Source: a gamma proteobacterium symbiont of Ctena orbiculata (lineage in GTDB: Bacteria > Pseudomonadota > Gammaproteobacteria > Chromatiales > Chromatiaceae). Taken from it: DNA of 64,000 nt. The notes below the pieces were generated by a model that was not told the DNA's origin, ran no database searches, and was given only the letters and a program-made list of their open reading frames with translations. How positions within the stretch are numbered: the first letter of the stretch is position 1; the number at the start of each line of letters is the position of its first letter. The position numbers and the translations under genes are program-made. The stretch spans positions 1 through 64,000 of the forward strand of contig QBVD01000040.1 in assembly GCA_003058525.1 (NCBI GenBank), written 5' to 3'. Positions 1 through 6,912 of this stretch are shown one piece after another.

Positions 1-9
1 GGGGGGGGG
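1..9. other. Homopolymer G run at window edge
   Basis: The window opens with nine consecutive G's (a tenth base is C, followed by GG). The rest of the first 120 bases is AT-rich. A G run exactly at an end is typical of a contig terminus or of no-signal base calls in two-colour sequencing, so these bases should not be trusted as genome sequence. Confidence 0.6.
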
Positions 10-126
10 CGGCCATAAACGTTAAATTCAATAAATAGACCAATCGCCATTAACAAGTGCAATACCGCTTTGGAATGGTTATATCTGGCATACAATATTC
101 AAGCACGGATATGAGAGGGAGAAATC

Positions 127-360
127 ATGAATATCGATCTCGCGGATGTCACTCTACACGTGGATGAAACGCTGGATAGCGACGGCCTCGCTCAACTGGA
201 GGACGCATTTCGCGTGCGGGACGGCGTCGTCTCGGTTCATAACGACCCCAAGCGACCGCATCTGTTTGTGATCGAGTACAACCCTGAACGGGTAAACAGT
301 CAAGACCTGTTGGCTATAACCCACTTTCAAGGACTGCATGCCGAATTGATCGGTCTCTGA
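127..360 (+). CDS. Small HMA/ferredoxin-fold-like protein, no metal motif
   Basis: Encodes 77 residues. A strong ribosome-binding site (GAGGGAGA) lies just upstream of the ATG. The alternating strand/helix pattern (VTLHVDE, helix 16-30, VVSVHND, HLFVIEYNPE, helix 57-66, HAELIGL) fits a beta-alpha-beta-beta-alpha-beta ferredoxin-like fold, like heavy-metal-associated domains. The first loop carries DETLDSDGL where metal-binding HMA proteins have CxxC, and the protein has no cysteine at all, so metal transfer is unlikely. A role as a small regulatory or partner domain is possible but is inference. It stands alone, with 439 bases before the next gene. Confidence 0.7.
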   Translation: MNIDLADVTLHVDETLDSDGLAQLEDAFRVRDGVVSVHNDPKRPHLFVIEYNPERVNSQDLLAITHFQGLHAELIGL

Positions 361-799
361 CAGGCGCAGTTGATCTCGAATCTATCACCCCTCCAGGCGC
401 GCTGCATGGAAAGGGTCCACCATTCGCGGCGCCACGCGCCTGGCGGATAATGGCTGCTCGTCACACAGAAATCATCGAATAATATGGGACACAGCACTAG
501 AGATGATTTCCGGTAAGCCCCCTCTGTCCGGAACACAACCCTTCACGTTTTTCACGCATGGCGTCAACCGGGGAATTTTTGTCGGATTCTACCCCTGCAG
601 GCCATAATTTTGCCGGATCCGTAACGGGCTTGGAGATTGTAAATCCCCTAACCGACCATGTTGTTTGAAAAGGATGCGGGAATGTAAATTCCGACTTGGC
701 TCGGAATCACGTATATTCTCAGCCAAAGAGAAAAAAAGAAAGATCTTTCAGCCCTTACCGGTGATACGTAGAAACTAAAAAACATTCGGAGTTTGAGGA
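361..799. other. Intergenic region upstream of the flavoprotein gene
   Basis: These 439 bases hold no coding region I can support. The right part contains a probable promoter with an overlapping inverted repeat at 688-717 and a purine-rich stretch at 721-745 in what would be the 5' leader. I see nothing else recognisable in the left part. Confidence 0.5.
688..717 (+). promoter_or_regulatory. Probable sigma70 promoter with inverted-repeat operator
   Basis: A TATATT -10 box (712-717) lies 17 bases after TTCCGA (689-694), a weak -35. A perfect 7-base inverted repeat, ATTCCGA (688-694) and TCGGAAT (701-707) separated by six bases, covers the -35 and the spacer. This is where a dimeric repressor or activator could bind. 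The flavoprotein ATG follows about 80 bases downstream. No footprint or start-site data support it. Confidence 0.4.
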
Positions 800-1927
800 A
801 TGCAAAGAGTAACCATAGTTGGCAGCGGTTTTGCGGCACTGACCGCTATCAAGACCATTCGGTCCAAGAATAAGTCGATTGAGATAAACGTCGTCAGTCC
901 CAAAGCGGAATTTCACTACCTTCCAGGTTCGATCTGGATTCCATCAGGTATACGCGAACCCGATGATCTCATCATTCCTCTGGGGCCTTTTTTTAGACGC
1001 ATGCGGGTTGAACACCATCTTGCCGAAGCCACCGGACTCAGTGGTGATGGCAGGATCCTGCAAACCACTGACGGTGAAGTTGAGAACGATGGTCTGATCA
1101 TCGCTTCGGGAGGCCGCTTCATAAAAAAACTGCCTGGGATCGAAAACGCCATAACACCTTGTGAAGGCATCGCAGCTACAATGCAAATCCGTGATCGCCT
1201 CAGAGAGCTGGATAGCGGTGTCATTGCCATAGGATTTTCCGGTAATCCCAAAGAGCCAAGTGCAATGCGTGGCGGGCCGATGTTCGAATTCCTGTTTGGC
1301 ATCGATCGTCAATTGAGGCTCGAAAAACGGCGTGACAGATTCAAACTCATATTTTTCACACCAGCGGAAAAACCTGGCCAACGGCTGGGTCCCAAGGCTG
1401 TTAGTGGATTGATCCAGGAGATGCAAAAACGAGACATCAAAACCCATCTCGGACATAAAATGGTGGAATTCACGGCAACAAGCGTTGTTACTGAGGGAGG
1501 CAGCTTCGATACCGACCTGATTCTCTTTATGCCTGGCATGACCGGTAACCAGTGGTTCGACAATACTGACTTACCACGATCATCCGGGGGTCTGATCAAG
1601 GCCGATGCCAATTGCCGGGTCGAAGGCATGTCCAGCGTCTATGTTGCGGGTGACTCAGGCAGCTTCCCGGGCCCGGAGTGGATGCCCAAACAGGCCCATA
1701 TGGCTGATCTTCAGGCTACAGCGGCAGCCAAAAACCTGCTCGCTGAATTCAAGGGCGAAACGCCAAGCGAGACCTTTAAAGTGGAACTGGTATGTATTGT
1801 AGACAGCCAAACCAGTGGAATGCTCGTGGCACGAACCGAAAATAAAAACATCGTAATGCCGAATATGACAATCTTTCATTGGCTGAAGCGACTGTTCGAA
1901 TGGTGGTACTTACGCCAATATCGCTAG
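800..1927 (+). CDS. SQR-like FAD-dependent oxidoreductase lacking a redox Cys
   Basis: A 375-residue flavoprotein of the sulfide:quinone oxidoreductase / flavocytochrome c sulfide dehydrogenase superfamily. The N-terminus has a GxGxxA dinucleotide-binding loop (VGSGFAAL, 7-14). A second conserved segment, YVAGDSGSF (281-289), should contact FAD, and PKQAHMADLQATAAAKN (296-312) is the usual SQR-like helix. Only three cysteines are present: C121, C272 and C332. C332 (VCIVD) matches the C-terminal active-site cysteine of SQR. The partner expected in the CxGPxxE-type motif is replaced by MRGGPMFE (156-163). A classical disulfide-based sulfide reductase reaction is therefore doubtful. The C-terminus (FHWLKRLFEWWYLRQY) is aromatic and basic, as in monotopic SQR membrane anchors. 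The ATG has GGAG eight bases upstream. It could be a quinone-linked oxidoreductase with another substrate. Confidence 0.8.
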   Translation: MQRVTIVGSGFAALTAIKTIRSKNKSIEINVVSPKAEFHYLPGSIWIPSGIREPDDLIIPLGPFFRRMRVEHHLAEATGLSGDGRILQTTDGEVENDGLIIASGGRFIKKLPGIENAITPCEGIAATMQIRDRLRELDSGVIAIGFSGNPKEPSAMRGGPMFEFLFGIDRQLRLEKRRDRFKLIFFTPAEKPGQRLGPKAVSGLIQEMQKRDIKTHLGHKMVEFTATSVVTEGGSFDTDLILFMPGMTGNQWFDNTDLPRSSGGLIKADANCRVEGMSSVYVAGDSGSFPGPEWMPKQAHMADLQATAAAKNLLAEFKGETPSETFKVELVCIVDSQTSGMLVARTENKNIVMPNMTIFHWLKRLFEWWYLRQYR

Positions 1928-2267
1928 CCATACATTGTGTCCGACACTTCAATGAGGGCGATAACCATAATTTCAGCAGGGAAATATATGGCACGGTTTG
2001 TATACTAAACCATGCAACAGACATGGAAACCGTGTTATGACAGCAGGATATGGCAAGGAGATGTTTGTTCAGGTTGACAAGGAATCAATGGAGTTATGAG
2101 TGGTGCAACCAATCAATGATGCTGTCTCTGAAACTCAGCTTAAAGAGCTGCTGTTACATGAAGAGCGAAAAAGCGAATGCTATTAAACGCAAGACACGAC
2201 CGTCATGGTCGTGTAAAAGGCACGCTTCAATCACTAAAATGAAGATTCAACAATCACTGATTGTTCA
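1928..2267. other. Intergenic region with two coupled mini-ORFs and a hairpin
   Basis: Three hundred and forty bases between the flavoprotein and the convergent RND gene. A TATACT hexamer (2001-2006) could be a -10 box. It is followed by a 20-codon frame (2037-2099, ATG to TGA). Abutting it is a 28-codon frame (2100-2186) that starts with tandem GTG codons behind GGAG. Just after the second stop is an 8-base-pair hairpin (2194-2214). Neither peptide resembles a family I know, so I do not call them genes. Confidence 0.4.
2194..2214. terminator. Hairpin between convergent genes, terminator-like
   Basis: ACACGACC (2194-2201) and GGTCGTGT (2207-2214) form a perfect 8-bp stem with a 5-base loop. 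There is no clean T run on either side (AAAAGG follows on the plus strand), so intrinsic termination would be inefficient. Confidence 0.4.
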
Positions 2268-5200
2268 TCACCGACCGATCAGTCGATAGACCGATGGAAT
2301 CAACAACAGAGTAACGAAGGTGGAGAAGGAGAGCCCGGATATCAATGTCACGGCCAGAGGTTGCAACATTTCCGATCCCTCTCCCAGCGCCAATGCCAAC
2401 GGCGTCATTCCGGCAACCGTTGTCAGTGTAGTCATTAGAATCGGTCGCAACCTGAGCTGAGCCGCTTCTTTTATGGCAGCATTCTTATCCTGTCCCGCAT
2501 CCCTTCTCAATGCGATATACTCAACCATCACGATAGCGTTGTTCACTACAATTCCAGCCAGCATGATCAGTCCCAGCCAAACCGGCATGGAGATTGGCAA
2601 ATCCGCCCAGTTCAATCCTATCCCGACACCGATCAAACCGAAAGGTACACAAAACATGATTATCAGGGGATTTCTCAGTGATTCATACTGAACCGACATC
2701 ACAACCAACACGAGAAAAAGCGCCAGACAGAGCAACAGAATTCCATTGTCTCGTCCTTTTTTCATAACCTCCACACTACCTCCGTAATTTATGGCATAGC
2801 CGGTTGGCAGATCCATAGACGCAACAATGCTTCTCACTTCCGATATCGCCTCTGGTAATGACAGATCACCACCCAACGAGGCGCTGACTTCAGACATTCT
2901 CTGTTGCTGGTCTCGCCTGATTGTCACAAAGGATGGCGATAACTCTATCTTGGCCAACTCCCCTAAGCGTATCGGCACTGAAGGATCGGTTTGGCTGAAT
3001 ATGACGATAGATTCAAGATCGGCGGGAGTAGCAATATCCGAATCCAACAACCTTACTCTTACCTGTATACTTCGCCCCCCCTCCAGGTAATCGGTAACCA
3101 CCTCACCACTCAGCGCCAGACTGACGATTTCTCCCAGTTCATCCACATCAATACCGAAATAGGCTGCCCGCTGACGATCCACTGAGACTATGATCTCCTG
3201 TGTAATATCATCACTGCTGCTCTCGACATTGCTTAGCCCTGATACTTTTTCAAGCCTCTCATCAACCTCCACCGCAAGCTTGCTCAGAACATCCAGATCC
3301 GGCCCCTTTATTCGTACACTAAGGTCATCGTCACCCCAATTTAGCCGGATTCCACGTACACCTTGTACCCTCATACCCATCCACAATCCGGGTAATTTGG
3401 CCTGTTTGATCTCTTTTTTGACACGGTCGACCCAGGCCCGACTACTGATTTGTCTCATACGGGCGGGCTTTAAAATCACCTTGATACTGGCCCTGTTGAC
3501 TGATTCATAGCGTGAACGACCAAATACGAACCCGCCTATCTGAGAGTATATGGAATCCGTTTCCGGCTGGCGCCTTATTATCTCTTCGAGTCGATACACC
3601 AGATCATCCATACCTTTCAAATTGATGCCGCGATCTGCAACAAGCCTTATGCTGATACGACCCTCATCAATCTGTGGCAGGAATATCTGCTTCTCCGGCA
3701 CCAGCTTGAATAATGCGAATACAAGCAACAACACAAATACAACCAGAGGCAGCCACGGTTTCCGCAGTAAAATCTCAACCAAACCGGAGTAGCCGGTCTG
3801 CAGTTGCAGCATCAGATTATCAATTACCTGCCTTAACCGGTCTTTAAGGCCAATAGACAATCTGCCGGAAAGTGCCGGCACCAAAGTCAAGGCAACGATC
3901 ATTGACGCCAAAATGGCGGCAGAGATGGTAAAGATCAACTCACGAAAAAGCAGCCCAACAAGACCACCAACAAAAAGAAACGGCAAAACGGCCACCAGGT
4001 TGGTAGTTGTCGAGGCTACAATTGCACTGTTTACTTCACTCGCGGCATAGCTGGATATTTGAGTGGCCTTTTCACTTTTTGACTTCTCCCTTTGGTGACG
4101 GTAGATATTTTCCAACATCACTATGGTGCTATCCACCAGCATACCGACACCTAAGGCCAACCCTCCCAAGCTCATGATATTAAGCGTCAGGCCGGCACTA
4201 GACATCAGTATAAAGGTAACGAGTATTGCGATCGGTATGGCGCACCCAATAATCAACATGCGCCGGATACTGCCTAAAAACAGATATACAACCACCATCG
4301 CCAATACCGCACCAGTCATTGCCGAACTGATGGCATTATCGAGTGCCCGCCGTACAAATCGGGCTTGGTCATCGACAGGGTGTATTTGGATATCCTTGGG
4401 TATCAGCGCCTGATCTTTAAGCTCCTCCAACCTGGACGTAACATGATCCACCACATCAACCGTATTCGCAGTGGGCTGCTTTTGTATCGATAGCTTTATT
4501 CCAGGAAGACCATTGAGGCGAATACGCATTCGTTCATCTTCCGAGCCATCCACCACCTGAGCAACCTCTGATAACCGAATCAGGGTGGTTGTATCATCGT
4601 CCCCTACGCGTCTTAACGGTAACTGCAGAATATCATCCACAGACTGAAATCGACCTGCAGTCCGGCCACTGATTTCGGCCTGCTCAGTAATAAGCCGGCC
4701 CCCGGCAGTCTCGACGTTCGATGACCTAAGGGCATCAGTCAGGTCGGATAGATGCATACCCAAACCAGTCATACGCTGCTGGTCCGCATAGATATTGATC
4801 TCTCGCACCAACCCTCCGCCCACTTCAACGGCCGCGACACCTGGCAGATTCAAAAATGATTTGCTGAACTCATAGTCCACCCAACTGCGCAGCGCCACCG
4901 GATCGCGCAGAGATGAGCTGATGACGTATTCCGCCACCGGCAGTTGGGACGGATCATGCTTATAGATAATCGGTGGATCGATACCGTCCGGCAGAAAGCG
5001 CTTGGCACGATCCAAACGTGTACTTGCATCTTGCAGTGCCTGGTCTATATCCGTGCCATACTTAAACGCCAGATCGACCTCACTACGCCCCTCACGCGTT
5101 CTCGAACCTATATGGATCGCATCTTCAGTTATCGAGAGTTGTTCTTCCAAATGACGTGTGACCTGATCTTCCATAATCTTCGCAGGCACACCGGGATCTA

Positions 5201-5366
5201 TCACCCTGACCGCAATTGACGGGTAAACGACATGTGGAAGAAGGTCCACGCTCAGACGACCAAGCGCCATGAGGCCCAGCACCATGAATGCGAGTGTTAT
5301 CATCACTACACCGATCGGATGGTGTATTGACCAGCTGGCCAGACCTCTGCCTAAGGCTTTTTTCAT
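2268..5366 (-). CDS. RND-superfamily efflux transporter permease
   Basis: An inner-membrane proton-driven RND pump of 1032 residues, the usual length for AcrB/MdtB-type proteins. It has the expected N-terminal helix (about 17-37) ending in the DLLPHVVYP segment, a first block of helices around residues 330-530, and a second from about 850 to the C-terminus. The helix-4 motif reads GMLVDSTIVMLEN. It keeps one aspartate where AcrB has an Asp-Asp pair, as in several HAE and HME subgroups. The ATG at 5366 is preferred. An in-frame GTG at 5384 lies inside a dispersed repeat. No membrane fusion protein or TolC gene is adjacent, which is unusual for this family, so the substrate cannot be guessed. 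Confidence 0.9.
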   Translation of the reverse strand: MKKALGRGLASWSIHHPIGVVMITLAFMVLGLMALGRLSVDLLPHVVYPSIAVRVIDPGVPAKIMEDQVTRHLEEQLSITEDAIHIGSRTREGRSEVDLAFKYGTDIDQALQDASTRLDRAKRFLPDGIDPPIIYKHDPSQLPVAEYVISSSLRDPVALRSWVDYEFSKSFLNLPGVAAVEVGGGLVREINIYADQQRMTGLGMHLSDLTDALRSSNVETAGGRLITEQAEISGRTAGRFQSVDDILQLPLRRVGDDDTTTLIRLSEVAQVVDGSEDERMRIRLNGLPGIKLSIQKQPTANTVDVVDHVTSRLEELKDQALIPKDIQIHPVDDQARFVRRALDNAISSAMTGAVLAMVVVYLFLGSIRRMLIIGCAIPIAILVTFILMSSAGLTLNIMSLGGLALGVGMLVDSTIVMLENIYRHQREKSKSEKATQISSYAASEVNSAIVASTTTNLVAVLPFLFVGGLVGLLFRELIFTISAAILASMIVALTLVPALSGRLSIGLKDRLRQVIDNLMLQLQTGYSGLVEILLRKPWLPLVVFVLLLVFALFKLVPEKQIFLPQIDEGRISIRLVADRGINLKGMDDLVYRLEEIIRRQPETDSIYSQIGGFVFGRSRYESVNRASIKVILKPARMRQISSRAWVDRVKKEIKQAKLPGLWMGMRVQGVRGIRLNWGDDDLSVRIKGPDLDVLSKLAVEVDERLEKVSGLSNVESSSDDITQEIIVSVDRQRAAYFGIDVDELGEIVSLALSGEVVTDYLEGGRSIQVRVRLLDSDIATPADLESIVIFSQTDPSVPIRLGELAKIELSPSFVTIRRDQQQRMSEVSASLGGDLSLPEAISEVRSIVASMDLPTGYAINYGGSVEVMKKGRDNGILLLCLALFLVLVVMSVQYESLRNPLIIMFCVPFGLIGVGIGLNWADLPISMPVWLGLIMLAGIVVNNAIVMVEYIALRRDAGQDKNAAIKEAAQLRLRPILMTTLTTVAGMTPLALALGEGSEMLQPLAVTLISGLSFSTFVTLLLIPSVYRLIGR

Positions 5367-5369
5367 ACT

Positions 5370-5531
5370 AGGGCCTGTCAACACTCATTCAATCGGCCTG
5401 CTGGGTACGCCCTGAAGGAAGTGCCCTTGGGGTACGCCTGAAAAAGCGCCGCTCGGCGGTGCTCGTCGCTCATTTGGATCTTCAAAACTTCACTCCTCGC
5501 GCCTTGATTGACGCTTTTTCAGATGCAACAG
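5370..5531. repeat. Composite dispersed intergenic repeat
   Basis: This stretch joins pieces of two repeat families. Bases 5370-5400 are a degenerate copy of the AGGGCCTGTTAACAC element seen at 15026 and 34205. Bases 5414-5439 begin GAAGGAAGTGCCCTTGGGGT, and bases 5484-5531 contain ACTCCTCGCGCC and CGCTTTTTCAG. These last two blocks recur, closer together and in a different order, at 35171-35251. CTGAAAAAGCGCC (5438-5450) and GACGCTTTTTCAG (5510-5522) are inverted copies of each other, so the interior could fold into a long hairpin. The repeat ends four bases from the RND start codon. Confidence 0.75.
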
Positions 5532-5557
5532 CACCGGGTATCACAACTTCACATACC

Positions 5558-6316
5558 CTATGAATAGGCCTTGAAAAACTGCTTTGCGGCTCGGCCGCTT
5601 TTTGCCCCTCCACGCGCCATTGCAAACTGTTTCGCCGCCTCATGGAGTGCTTTGCGATCCCCGCTGTACTCAGGAAAATAGCTATCCACTATCTTCAGGT
5701 AGCCATGCCAGTTCACCGGATAGAATGTGAGCCACAGTCCGAACCTGTCTGACAGTGCCAGTTTTTCCTCAGTAGTATCACCCAAATGGAGATCATCCCC
5801 CACCATCCTCGCTTCCCGGTTTTCACTCATGAACTCAGGCAGAAGATGACGCCGGTTGGATGTGGCGTAGATCAGCACGTTCGCGGGAGGCGCTTCTATG
5901 GAGCCGTCCAGTACACTCTTCAATGCACGATAGGACGCCTCGCCTATATCAAAGGTCAGATCATCGCAAAACACAATGAATCGTTGCGTTAACCCTCTGA
6001 TTCCGTCTACGATCTCCGGCAGTTCGATCAAATCGTTTCTATCGACCTGGATCAGTCGCAGATCCTGCCCCCGGTATTGATTAAACACCGCCTTGATGAG
6101 TGAGGATTTACCAGTACCCTTGCCTCCCCACAACAGTGCATTGTTGGCGCCCTCTCCGGAGAGGAAACGTTCCGTATTGCGTAACAACTGTAATTTTTGA
6201 TCATCAATGCCAACCAACTGATCAAGCCCTATTTGATCGATATGTTCAACGGCTCTGAGATCGCCTCTGCGCGGTCGCCATATAGCCGCTGCTGTTTTGC
6301 TCCAATCGATCGACAT
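5558..6316 (-). CDS. DUF815-family AAA+ ATPase
   Basis: A 252-residue cytoplasmic P-loop ATPase. It has Walker A GGKGTGKSS (64-72), a Walker B-like strand FIVFCDDLTF (about 113-122), and the sensor segment IYATSNRRHL characteristic of DUF815 proteins. The arginine-rich LMSENREAR segment follows. The family is widespread in proteobacteria and its substrate is unknown. Resemblance to DnaC/IstB-like loaders is structural only. A G-rich ribosome-binding site (GGGGGGA) precedes the ATG. The gene lies upstream of the RND gene on the same strand, with the composite repeat between them, so co-transcription is uncertain. Confidence 0.88.
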   Translation of the reverse strand: MSIDWSKTAAAIWRPRRGDLRAVEHIDQIGLDQLVGIDDQKLQLLRNTERFLSGEGANNALLWGGKGTGKSSLIKAVFNQYRGQDLRLIQVDRNDLIELPEIVDGIRGLTQRFIVFCDDLTFDIGEASYRALKSVLDGSIEAPPANVLIYATSNRRHLLPEFMSENREARMVGDDLHLGDTTEEKLALSDRFGLWLTFYPVNWHGYLKIVDSYFPEYSGDRKALHEAAKQFAMARGGAKSGRAAKQFFKAYS

Positions 6317-6912
6317 GGGGTCCCCCCTGCAGGCTGGTTATATTATCTTAGCCCATTGTGAAATCACTTCTTCTGTTGTGCAAATCTGCCAGTGATCCTA
6401 ATTGACGCAACAGCAACGGTTTACCACAATCCCGTAAAGAACGGTATATTGTTTATAAACACTGACCACCATACAGATCCGTAAGATAATCTCATTCATT
6501 CCGGTTTGACACGCATCCCGCTGTCGCAGGCAAACCCACTTCAGCGTTTCTGTCATACAAACCGGTTAAAATCGCATCCGACAGCGGCGGTTTTTTCCTG
6601 GTTCGCTCTGCTTCCCACGGCATCTATCTTGATTGCCATCAGAAGCATCTACTTGGACATTTTCCGAGTCAACATCCTGTGTCTCTCCGAGAGATGGATG
6701 ACCACACCATATTCATTGACAGTGACCGCTAAAACATCACTGACAGCAACCGAATGCAACAATGCTGTAAAAACCGGAAAAGAGATTTTTTCATGGCTGT
6801 GCATCTTCGCAAGCACCATGTTGAGTGAAATTAACCCTCATAGCGAGATCGACACAACGTCTGGAATACCTAATTGAATTAACCTACAAGAAATCAATTT
6901 GTGTTAACAATC
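6317..6912. other. Long intergenic region, no gene supported
   Basis: Almost 600 bases separate the ATPase gene start from the end of the peptide transporter operon. A 123-codon open frame exists on the plus strand (6506-6877). It has no ribosome-binding site, an odd composition (many isolated Cys, His and Pro) and no family resemblance. The sequence is AT-richer than its neighbours. It may be decayed coding DNA or the shared upstream/downstream region of the flanking minus-strand genes. Confidence 0.5.

Noticed and set aside
800-1927. Plain annotation as sulfide:quinone oxidoreductase
   Set aside because: The central active-site cysteine is absent, so only family resemblance is claimed.
2050-2289. 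79-codon open frame on the plus strand
   Set aside because: It crosses the terminator-like hairpin and runs into the end of the RND gene; composition is not protein-like and there is no ribosome-binding site.
5367-5384. GTG start extending the RND protein by six residues
   Set aside because: The extra codons derive from the dispersed repeat; the ATG at 5366 matches the usual family N-terminus.
6506-6877. 123-codon open frame in the long gap before the ABC operon
   Set aside because: No ribosome-binding site, scattered Cys/His/Pro composition and no recognisable family; treated as non-coding or decayed.
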